A DNA stretch of 64,000 nt from Ruminococcaceae bacterium UBA3751 (lineage in GTDB: Bacteria; Bacillota; Clostridia; Oscillospirales; Acutalibacteraceae), in contig DFGL01000060.1 of NCBI GenBank assembly GCA_002371215.1, positions 1-64,000 of the forward strand, written 5' to 3'. This document shows, piece after piece, positions 34,864 to 42,092 of the stretch; position 1 is the stretch's first letter, and every line of letters begins with the position of its first letter. Below the pieces are notes generated by a model. It was given only the letters and a program-made list of their open reading frames with translations. It ran no database searches and was not told where the DNA came from. Position numbers and translations under genes: made by a program.

Positions 34864-37488
34864 TTACAGCTCCTCCGCCTTCTTTTTGAGGTCATACAAA
34901 GTCTGCATTGCCTCAATCGGGGTGAGCGTGTTTATATCCGTTGCCTTGATAATTTCAAGTATATCTCCTGCGGTATTGGTACTGAAGTTGTACTGAATGT
35001 CCTCAGTTTCCTCCTCAATATCCTCCTCCGCCTTGAATTCAATTTCAATCTTATTCGCTTCAAGCTCCTTAAGAATTGACTTTGCGCGCTTTATTACGCT
35101 GTTCGGTATACCTGCGAGTTTTGCAACCTCAATACCGAAGGACTGGTCCGCTCCACCGCGGACGATACGTCTTAAGAAGGTTATATCGTCGCCCCTCTTT
35201 TTAACGGCTATTGAGTAGTTTTTAACTCCGTCGAGCATACCCTCCATAGCTGTTAACTCGTGGTAATGCGTTGCAAAAAGCGTTTTTGCGCCGAGCTTTT
35301 TAACCGCGTATTCAAGAACCGCCCTTGCTATACTCATACCGTCGAAGGTTGAGGTACCGCGGCCTATCTCATCAAGGATAATAAGCGAATTTTTTGTTGC
35401 ATTTTTAATTATTGATGAAACCTCGTTCATCTCTACCATAAAGGTGGACTGACCCGAGGCGAGGTCGTCGCTCGCGCCTACTCTCGTAAATATAGCGTCA
35501 ACAACGCTGATATTCGCGCTCTTTGCGGGAACGAACGAGCCTATCTGGGCGAGCAGGACTATAAGCGCGCTCTGGCGCATATAAGTTGATTTACCCGCCA
35601 TATTGGGACCCGTTATAATAGCACACTTATTCTCCGCCGTATCGAGCATTGTATCGTTCGGTACAAAAACCGAGCCGTCGAGCAGGGTTTCAACAACGGG
35701 GTGGCGCCCGTCCTTTATGTCAATAATTCCATCATTAGTAATATGCGGCGCGCAGTAATTATTTACGAACGCCGTTTCGGCAAGGGAAGCAAGACAGTCA
35801 AGCGTTGCTATTGCCTTAGCCGTTTTCTGTATTCTTTCAACCTCGCCGCCTATCTGCGTTCTGATTGAACAGAACACCTCGTACTCAAGCGCGGTAAGCC
35901 TTTCCTTAGCGCCGAGCACCTTGCCCTCAAGCTCCTTGAGCTCAGAGGTAATATATCTTTCGCAGTTTGTTAAGGTCTGCTTTCTTATGTAATCCTCGGG
36001 CACCAAATCCTTATACGAATTGGTAACCTCAATAAAGTAACCGAAAACCTTGTTATAAGAAACGCGCAGCTTCGGTATACCCGTTCTCTCCTTTTCTCTC
36101 GCCTCTATTTCGGCAAGAACAGACGCACCGCCGTTTACTATATCCGTAAGCTCATCTATTTCAGCATTGAAGCCCTTGCGGATTATTCCACCCTCACGCA
36201 GCGAAAACGGGGGCTCGTCAACAATTGAGCTGTCAATCAGCGCGCTGACGTCCTCAAGTAAATCAATCTCTGAATAAACGGATTTAAGCATAGCCGCCGA
36301 GCAGGAGGAGAGAGCTCCTTTTACAGCAGGAAGCTTTTTTATAGTTTCGCACAGGGTACGAAGTTCCCTTGCGTTAGCGGTTGAATAGGCGATACGGCTC
36401 ATAAGCCTTTCCATATCGTTAACCCCTCCGAGAGAGGAACGAACGGTATCGCGCAGCATAGTATCGTCAAACAGCTCGCCTACGGAATTCTGCCTTTTGG
36501 TAATCAGCGAAATACTGATAAGCGGTCTTTCAAGCCACTGACGGAGAAGGCGCTTACCCATAGCGGTTTTAGTTTTATCAATAACCCAGAGGAGCGAATG
36601 CTTTTTATCCCCCGTCATCATCGACTTAGTAAGTTCAAGGTTGCGCCTTGCGCTTATATCAAGCGCCATAAAATCGTTGCCGTCGTAAAACTCAACCTCG
36701 CTCGGCGCTTCAAGACTGTCCGTTTTCTGAGTTTCCCTCAGATACCAGATAACCGCTCCGAGAGCGCACACAGCAGCCTTGCTGTGACCTATGCCGAGGG
36801 ATGAGATTTCCTCCCGCTTCATAGTTTCAAGGATAAGCTCGGTTGAAGCGTCAAAATCAAAACGCTCGGCTTCAAGCTTTTCAATCCCTGCGTTGAGCCT
36901 TACCTCTGCAAACTTAACTACCTCGTCAAGTTCCGCAGCCTCGGGGCTCATAAGCAGCTCCTTGGGGGAATACGACGAGAGGCTGTTAATAATCGCCTCC
37001 TGCTCGTTATCCCTGCCTACGGTTGTAATATGAAACTCGCCCGTTGAAACGTCGGCAAAGCAGATTCCCGTTTCATTTTCTCTTTTGCAGACTGAACAGA
37101 GATAGTTATTAACTCCGTCCTCAAGAATACTTCCCTCAATCGCGGTACCGGGAGTGATAACGCGGATAACGTCGCGCTTTACTATTCCCTTTGCCGCCTT
37201 CGGGTCCTCAGTCTGTTCACAGATTGCAACCTTGTACCCGCGGGAAACGAGCTTTGCTATATAGCTGTCTGCACTGTGAAACGGAACTCCGCACATCGGC
37301 GCGCGTTCCTCAAGACCGCAGTCTCTGCCCGTAAGCACAAGGTCAAGCTCTCCGGCGGCGGTTTTCGCGTCGTCAAAGAACATCTCATAAAAGTCACCGA
37401 GGCGGAAGAATAAAATCACGCCCGGGTATTCTTTTTTCACCTGAAAGTACTGTTGCATCATCGGTGAAAGTTCTTGCTTTTTAGCCAT
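34864..37488 (-). CDS. mutS: DNA mismatch recognition protein MutS
   Basis: 874 aa, full length. The N-terminal mismatch-reading motif is GDFYEMF (F33, E35). Connector, lever and clamp domains lead to the ATPase: Walker A GPNMAGKST (627-635), the STFMVEMNE loop, Walker B DEIGRGTST (D706-E707) and FATHYHEL. It binds mispairs and small loops as a dimer and hands over to MutL, encoded next. The order ylbF/ymcA-like, mutS, mutL, miaA parallels the Bacillus region. Confidence 0.97.
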   Translation of the reverse strand: MAKKQELSPMMQQYFQVKKEYPGVILFFRLGDFYEMFFDDAKTAAGELDLVLTGRDCGLEERAPMCGVPFHSADSYIAKLVSRGYKVAICEQTEDPKAAKGIVKRDVIRVITPGTAIEGSILEDGVNNYLCSVCKRENETGICFADVSTGEFHITTVGRDNEQEAIINSLSSYSPKELLMSPEAAELDEVVKFAEVRLNAGIEKLEAERFDFDASTELILETMKREEISSLGIGHSKAAVCALGAVIWYLRETQKTDSLEAPSEVEFYDGNDFMALDISARRNLELTKSMMTGDKKHSLLWVIDKTKTAMGKRLLRQWLERPLISISLITKRQNSVGELFDDTMLRDTVRSSLGGVNDMERLMSRIAYSTANARELRTLCETIKKLPAVKGALSSCSAAMLKSVYSEIDLLEDVSALIDSSIVDEPPFSLREGGIIRKGFNAEIDELTDIVNGGASVLAEIEAREKERTGIPKLRVSYNKVFGYFIEVTNSYKDLVPEDYIRKQTLTNCERYITSELKELEGKVLGAKERLTALEYEVFCSIRTQIGGEVERIQKTAKAIATLDCLASLAETAFVNNYCAPHITNDGIIDIKDGRHPVVETLLDGSVFVPNDTMLDTAENKCAIITGPNMAGKSTYMRQSALIVLLAQIGSFVPAKSANISVVDAIFTRVGASDDLASGQSTFMVEMNEVSSIIKNATKNSLIILDEIGRGTSTFDGMSIARAVLEYAVKKLGAKTLFATHYHELTAMEGMLDGVKNYSIAVKKRGDDITFLRRIVRGGADQSFGIEVAKLAGIPNSVIKRAKSILKELEANKIEIEFKAEEDIEEETEDIQYNFSTNTAGDILEIIKATDINTLTPIEAMQTLYDLKKKAEEL

Positions 37489-37536
37489 TCATTCTCCCTC
37501 CTCTTTCGGTGTAGTAATCAGTTATTCAGTCGGTAA

Positions 37537-37947
37537 TCAGTGGCAGCCTCCGCAGGTTGTACAGTCGTGAGTACAGTCCTCAGCGGGAATTTCACAGGTT
37601 TCGGGGTCCTGACCGTCAAAGAAAAGACCAATCATTCCGCTGATATACTTAGCCATCTGTTCCATTTCGGAAGCGGCTGCGGAATAAGTCATCATTGATT
37701 CAAGCTGCATAACCTCGTTGTAAAGGTCCTGATACTGCTTCTGAAGCTCTTCGATTTTAGCGGAATCGGATTCCTCGCCCTTTGTAGCCTCCTGCTGGAA
37801 TTTAAGCGAGATGAGCTGAAGCTCCTGCATCTTCTTCTGAAGGTCCTCGTCCTTATCGTTAACTGCGGCAGCTTCTTTAAGCGCCTTAAATCTCGGGTCA
37901 GCCTGAATTTCCTTGCCAAGTTCTCTGAGTGTTGATTCCAAACTCAT
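37537..37947 (-). CDS. YlbF/YmcA (Ric)-family protein with Cys-rich tail
   Basis: 136 aa. Residues 1-110 are helical and match the YlbF/YmcA family. The C-terminus adds C118, C125, C129, C132 and C135 (DCTHDCTTCGGCH), enough for a metal or iron-sulfur site. In Bacillus subtilis the RicA(YmcA)-RicF(YlbF)-RicT complex carries 4Fe-4S clusters and steers RNase Y; ymcA there lies next to the miaB gene ymcB, as here. This protein could combine features of RicA and RicF, since no second member is in the window. The role in RNA processing is inferred. It starts 12 nt after miaB and precedes mutS. Confidence 0.85.
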   Translation of the reverse strand: MSLESTLRELGKEIQADPRFKALKEAAAVNDKDEDLQKKMQELQLISLKFQQEATKGEESDSAKIEELQKQYQDLYNEVMQLESMMTYSAAASEMEQMAKYISGMIGLFFDGQDPETCEIPAEDCTHDCTTCGGCH

Positions 37948-37959
37948 AATTTTTTCCTC

Positions 37960-39384
37960 TCATTCTTTTATTAATTCACCCTTTAAAACAAAGGTGAGCG
38001 GCTCTGTTACTTTTATTTTCTGGAAGGTTCCGATGAGCCATTCGTCGCCCTCAAATTCTATAATAATATTGCCGTCTGTTTTTGCGGCAACATAATTATC
38101 GCCCAATTTTCCCTTTGCTATAACGAAGCATTTGAATATTTTGCCCTTATGCAGCGCCATCTGCTCGGCGGATATTTCCTCCTGAACCTTAAGCAGCTCG
38201 CGCAGCCATTTTGACTTTTCGTCGTAGCTTACGGGGTCGTCCATCTCTGCTGCGGGAGTACCCACTCTCGGGGAATAGATAAAGGTAAACAGCGAGGTCG
38301 CTTTAACCTCTTTTATCAGCGAAACCGTATCAAGAAATTCCTCATAGGTTTCACCGGGGAAACCGACTATAATATCGCTCGTTACCGAGAGCTCGTCCCC
38401 CATAAGCTCCCTTGCGTAATTAATAAGACTTAAATAGTGCTCTCTCGTGTAGTCCCTGTTCATCGCCTTAAGAACTCTGTTGTTTCCGCTTTGGAACGGC
38501 AGGTGAAGGTGGCACGCAACTTTTTCGCAGCTTGCCATCGTTTCAATAAGTTCCTTCGTACAGTCCTTCGGGTGGCTCGTCATAAAACGTATGCGGAAGT
38601 CGCCGTCAATATCGTTAAGTCTTCTGAGCAGCTCGGAAAAGCTGACGGACGGAGTTAAATCCTTACCGTAGGAATTAACGTTCTGCCCGAGGAGAGTTAT
38701 CTCCTTTGCTCCGCTTTCAACAAGTTCTCTGAATTCGCGCTCAATATCGCTTACGTTACGGCTTCTCTCCCTGCCCCTAACATACGGTACAATACAGTAT
38801 GTACAGAAATTGTTGCATCCGTACATTATAGGCAGCCACGCCTTACTCTCGCTGTCGCGCTTAACGGGGAGACCCTCGGCTATAACGCCGTCAATATCGG
38901 GAAGCTCAAAAACTCTCTTTCTCCTTGTAAGCGCACTGTACAGCAGCTCGGGGAGTTTATGAACAACGTGCGTACCGAAAACGAGGTCAACAAACGGGAA
39001 GGAATTATATATTCTGTCCGCAATATGCTTTTGCTGCATCATACAGCCGCAAAGCGCAATAATTACGTCGTGGTTTGCAAGCTTGTACTTTTTCAGCGCG
39101 CCGACGTTACCGAAGACTCTGTCCTCTGCATGCTCGCGCACGGCGCAGGTATTGAAGATAACGAGTTTTGCCGAGTGCCTGTCCTCAGTAAAGGCATAGC
39201 CCATTTTTTCCAGCATACCTTTTATTCTTTCGCTGTCCGCAACGTTTTGCTGGCAGCCGTAGGTAACAACGCAGGCGAGCGGCTTTTCTTCGTACCTTTG
39301 TGAAAGCAGAGATGAAACGCGTTTTTCATACGCTTTCTGCTCGTTAAGCTCCGCCTCGGTTACTCTGCGGATATCAGACGCCAC
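37960..39384 (-). CDS. miaB: tRNA-2-methylthio-N6-dimethylallyladenosine synthase
   Basis: 474 aa from a GTG at 39384 with GAGGGTGA upstream. It is a radical-SAM methylthiotransferase that adds the methylthio group to i6A37 in tRNA. The N-terminal UPF0004 domain has the three cluster cysteines (YGCQQN, FNTCAV, LCGCM). The radical-SAM cluster motif is CNNFCTYC, followed by VPYVRGRERSR. The C-terminus is a TRAM RNA-binding domain (about 405-474). It is the first gene of the 16-kb minus-strand run; its promoter should lie in 39385-39470, where several TATAAT-like boxes make the exact site unclear. Confidence 0.96.
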   Translation of the reverse strand: MASDIRRVTEAELNEQKAYEKRVSSLLSQRYEEKPLACVVTYGCQQNVADSERIKGMLEKMGYAFTEDRHSAKLVIFNTCAVREHAEDRVFGNVGALKKYKLANHDVIIALCGCMMQQKHIADRIYNSFPFVDLVFGTHVVHKLPELLYSALTRRKRVFELPDIDGVIAEGLPVKRDSESKAWLPIMYGCNNFCTYCIVPYVRGRERSRNVSDIEREFRELVESGAKEITLLGQNVNSYGKDLTPSVSFSELLRRLNDIDGDFRIRFMTSHPKDCTKELIETMASCEKVACHLHLPFQSGNNRVLKAMNRDYTREHYLSLINYARELMGDELSVTSDIIVGFPGETYEEFLDTVSLIKEVKATSLFTFIYSPRVGTPAAEMDDPVSYDEKSKWLRELLKVQEEISAEQMALHKGKIFKCFVIAKGKLGDNYVAAKTDGNIIIEFEGDEWLIGTFQKIKVTEPLTFVLKGELIKE

Positions 39385-39515
39385 GCCGTCACCCTCTTTC
39401 CCAAAATATATAATAACCCATAATGGTAATTATTATAACAAATACTTACTATATATTCAATATAGAAACTTATAAATATTTTATTAATTTAGTATTAATT
39501 ATTATATAATTTTAC

Positions 39516-39571
39516 CACTTTGTTAATTTCAGACGTGATGTGTTGATTTTTGTAAAACAAAGTGATATTAT
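39516..39571 (+). promoter_or_regulatory. malQ promoter with flanking inverted repeat
   Basis: TTGATT (39543-39548), 17 nt, TATTAT (39566-39571). CACTTTGTT at 39516-39524 and AACAAAGTG at 39556-39564 are perfect inverted 9-mers; one overlaps the spacer just before the -10 box, so a repressor joining the two would block RNA polymerase. Ribosome binding site AAGGTGG at 39587-39593. Confidence 0.6.
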
Positions 39572-39600
39572 TTTAATACTACTTAGAAGGTGGTTTCACT

Positions 39601-41136
39601 ATGCTGAAAAACAGAGGTGCAGGAGTTTTGCTGCACATAAGTTCAATGCCGTCGCCCTACGGCATCGGAGTTTTTGATGAAAATGCAGTTCATTTTGTTG
39701 ACAGAATTGCAGATATGGGCTTTACCTACTGGCAGGTTTTGCCGTTTAACCCCGTTGACGCGGCAAATTCGCCGTACTGCTCGCCGAGTGCCTTTGCGGG
39801 CAACTATCTTTTCATTGACCCGAAGAAGCTTTATGAGGACGGGCTGATTGACGAAAACGATTTAAACGAAAACGTATATAACGGAACGCCGTACACCGCG
39901 GATTACACCTTTGCGGCTGAAAAAAGGCTGAAAACGCTAAAAAAAGCATTTCTCAACGTAACTGACGAAACGGCGCAGAAAATCAAGGAATTCGAGCTGA
40001 ATAATTCATGGCTTTCCGATTACGCTCTCTATATGGCTGTTAAAGAGGAGGAGGGACAGAAGCCGTGGTGGGAATGGAGCAAAAAGCACGCTCATTACTA
40101 CGACTGCGTTAAGGATATTTACCTTTACGACGACAGGGCGGCATTCTGGAAATTCGTTCAGTACATATTCTATAAGCAGTGGAATGAAATAAAGGAATAC
40201 GCAAACGAAAAAGGCGTTGCAATTATTGGCGATATGCCGATTTACGTTGCTATGGACAGCGCAGACGTATGGGCTAACCTTCCGATGTTCCTCATTGACG
40301 AAAAGACGCTGAAGGTACAGAAGGTTGCGGGCGTTCCGCCCGATTATTTCAGCGAGGACGGTCAGCTCTGGGGCAACCCTATTTACGACTGGAAGGCTAT
40401 GAAAAAAGACGGCTATTCCTGGTGGCTTACCCGCCTTGAAAACGCGCTCAAAACCTACGACGTCGTAAGGATTGACCACTTCCGCGCCTTCGCTTCCTAC
40501 TGGGCTGTTCCCGCCGAGAGCAAAACCGCCAAGGTGGGCGAATGGTTTGACGGACCGAAAATGGATTTCTTCAACAAGGTCTTTGAAAAATTCGGCAAAA
40601 ACGCGCCGATTATCGCAGAGGACTTAGGAACGTTCGGCGAGGACGTTATCAAGCTCCTTGCAGATACCGGCCTCCCGGGAATGAAGGTTGCGCAGTTTGC
40701 CTTTGACCCGAACGGCGACAGCACTCACCTTCCTCACAATGCGGAAAAGAATTCCATTAACTATGTCGGCACCCACGATAATAATACAATCCTCGGCTGG
40801 CTCTGGGAGGCGAGCGAGGCGGAGCGCAGTTTTGCGCTTTCCTATTGTCATTTCAGCGGTAACAACTGGGGTGAGGGCGGCTACCGTTCACTCTCCTGCA
40901 GAAGCATAACGGAAGCGGTATGGCAAAGCGCCTCAAACGTAGCTGTAATAACGCTTCAGGATATGTGCGGCTTCGGTGCGGACGCAAGGATGAATAAGCC
41001 CGGAATCGCTGAAAAGAACTGGGCTTTCCGTACAACGAGGGAAACTATAGACAGCATTGATACGGGATATTTTAAACACATAAATTCTCTTTACAGAAGA
41101 ACATACCCCGTATTCGACAAAAAGGTGACTCAATGA
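39601..41136 (+). CDS. malQ: 4-alpha-glucanotransferase (amylomaltase, GH77)
   Basis: 511 aa, typical length. It moves alpha-1,4-glucan chains between maltodextrins or glycogen ends, releasing glucose. Seen: GVLLHISSMPSPYGIG at the start, NSPYCSPSAFAGN, the nucleophile Asp in VVRIDHFRAF, the acid/base Glu in IAEDLGT and the third Asp in GTHDNNT, plus GDMPIYVAMDSADVW. It stands alone with its own promoter and terminator; no phosphorylase, amylase or maltose transporter is adjacent. It probably serves glycogen or starch-oligosaccharide use in the cytoplasm. Confidence 0.96.
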   Translation: MLKNRGAGVLLHISSMPSPYGIGVFDENAVHFVDRIADMGFTYWQVLPFNPVDAANSPYCSPSAFAGNYLFIDPKKLYEDGLIDENDLNENVYNGTPYTADYTFAAEKRLKTLKKAFLNVTDETAQKIKEFELNNSWLSDYALYMAVKEEEGQKPWWEWSKKHAHYYDCVKDIYLYDDRAAFWKFVQYIFYKQWNEIKEYANEKGVAIIGDMPIYVAMDSADVWANLPMFLIDEKTLKVQKVAGVPPDYFSEDGQLWGNPIYDWKAMKKDGYSWWLTRLENALKTYDVVRIDHFRAFASYWAVPAESKTAKVGEWFDGPKMDFFNKVFEKFGKNAPIIAEDLGTFGEDVIKLLADTGLPGMKVAQFAFDPNGDSTHLPHNAEKNSINYVGTHDNNTILGWLWEASEAERSFALSYCHFSGNNWGEGGYRSLSCRSITEAVWQSASNVAVITLQDMCGFGADARMNKPGIAEKNWAFRTTRETIDSIDTGYFKHINSLYRRTYPVFDKKVTQ

Positions 41137-41142
41137 GTCACC
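41122..41142 (+). terminator. Intrinsic terminator of malQ
   Basis: AAGGTGACT and AGTCACCTT around CAATG, then TTTT. The stem overlaps the stop codon. Confidence 0.88.
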
Positions 41143-41146
41143 TTTT

Positions 41147-41232
41147 TTAATTAAGAGTTATGAGTTAAGAATTAAGAATTGTTCGTTGCAATAAATTCAG
41201 CGAAGTGCCGAAAAACAATTCTTCATTCTTAA
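41147..41232. repeat. Dispersed intergenic repeat, copy C
   Basis: AATTAAGAGTTATGAGTTAA, then GAATTAAGAATTGTTCGTTG with CAATAAATTC, ending in AATTCTTCATTCTTAATTCA. The two ends form loose inverted repeats. It follows the malQ terminator. Confidence 0.55.
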
Positions 41233-41238
41233 TTCATT

Positions 41239-42021
41239 TTATTCAGCCGGCCCGGGAAGAATGTCGCCGCTTTCGGGCGGGAAGAACTCGTCAACGGGGA
41301 AATCAATATTCTGAAAGCTCTCGCACGGAGACTGAGTTGAGCAGTTGCATTCATTTTCGGGAATGCAGAAATCAATAGCCGGAATCATAATCTGAACGTC
41401 GCGTGAAAGCTGAATAATTGAGAATAAACCGAGGGTTACGAGCACTGCCTTCTGAGGATTCTGAGGAAATCTTGAATTATCAAAATTCTGACGGATAGAA
41501 TCCGGGAAGGTTGTGCAACAGCGGTGGTGGCAATGGCAAACCTCAACAACGTCAGTATCAAGGATAACGGGGTCAACCGCCTGTACTTTTGCTGTGGGAT
41601 TGGTGTATTTAGGCGCTTCGGGGCAATCGCTTCTGCGGCTGCCTGCGGTTGAGGTAAAGGTTTTAACGTTACCCTCAGCCCCAAAGAGAATACATCTTTT
41701 TTCAAAATTAGCGTAGCCGACAGCAACCTGAGGCATAGCGCAGGGAGCGGTATAAGTATCAAAGCGCAAACGGAAATAGAAATTAATGTTTACGCTGTAA
41801 TAGCCTCTGTTGAACGGCACCTCATCAACGTCAATGCTTACCGCAGAAATATCGCAGTCTCTCGGCTTAACCGTTACGGCATTGTCAATAAGCGACTGAG
41901 CCGCGTCATTAAAAGTTACTCTTAAGTTTTCGCAGCAGTCTCTGCTTACGCAGGAATCATAAATTCTTTTTGTATCAATGCAAACGTTTTCGCTGATACG
42001 GCTGCTCTGAATATCTGACAT
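41239..42021 (-). CDS. Cys-rich clostridial protein, possible spore-coat type
   Basis: 260 aa, no signal peptide. The opening VCIDTKRIYDSCVSRDCCENLRV and the middle VPFNRGYYSVNINFYF...ILFGAEGNVKTFTS recur in uncharacterised proteins of spore-forming clostridia, as I remember them. At least 16 cysteines occur, including CHCHHRCC in the middle and ENECNCSTQSPC near the end, with an acidic Pro-rich tail. Many cysteines without export suggest disulfide-linked assembly such as in a spore coat, but no sporulation gene is adjacent and this is inference. The ribosome binding site AAGGAG (42029-42034) lies inside a long hairpin, so translation is probably restrained. It is downstream of pcrA. Confidence 0.7.
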   Translation of the reverse strand: MSDIQSSRISENVCIDTKRIYDSCVSRDCCENLRVTFNDAAQSLIDNAVTVKPRDCDISAVSIDVDEVPFNRGYYSVNINFYFRLRFDTYTAPCAMPQVAVGYANFEKRCILFGAEGNVKTFTSTAGSRRSDCPEAPKYTNPTAKVQAVDPVILDTDVVEVCHCHHRCCTTFPDSIRQNFDNSRFPQNPQKAVLVTLGLFSIIQLSRDVQIMIPAIDFCIPENECNCSTQSPCESFQNIDFPVDEFFPPESGDILPGPAE

Positions 42022-42027
42022 AGAAAA

Positions 42028-42079
42028 ACTCCTTCATAAAGTATTTGAAGATTTACTTCAATACATACTATGAAGGAGT
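42028..42079 (-). promoter_or_regulatory. Hairpin enclosing the ribosome binding site of the Cys-rich gene
   Basis: ACTCCTTCATA (42028-42038) and TATGAAGGAGT (42069-42079) are perfect 11-nt inverted arms; inside, GTATTTGAAG and CTTCAATAC extend the stem with a bulge. In the minus-strand mRNA the 3' arm contains the AAGGAG of the gene and is followed by TTTTTC and the ATG. It could act as a terminator after pcrA, as a translation lock, or both. Confidence 0.6.
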
Positions 42080-42092
42080 AATTTTTAGGTGA

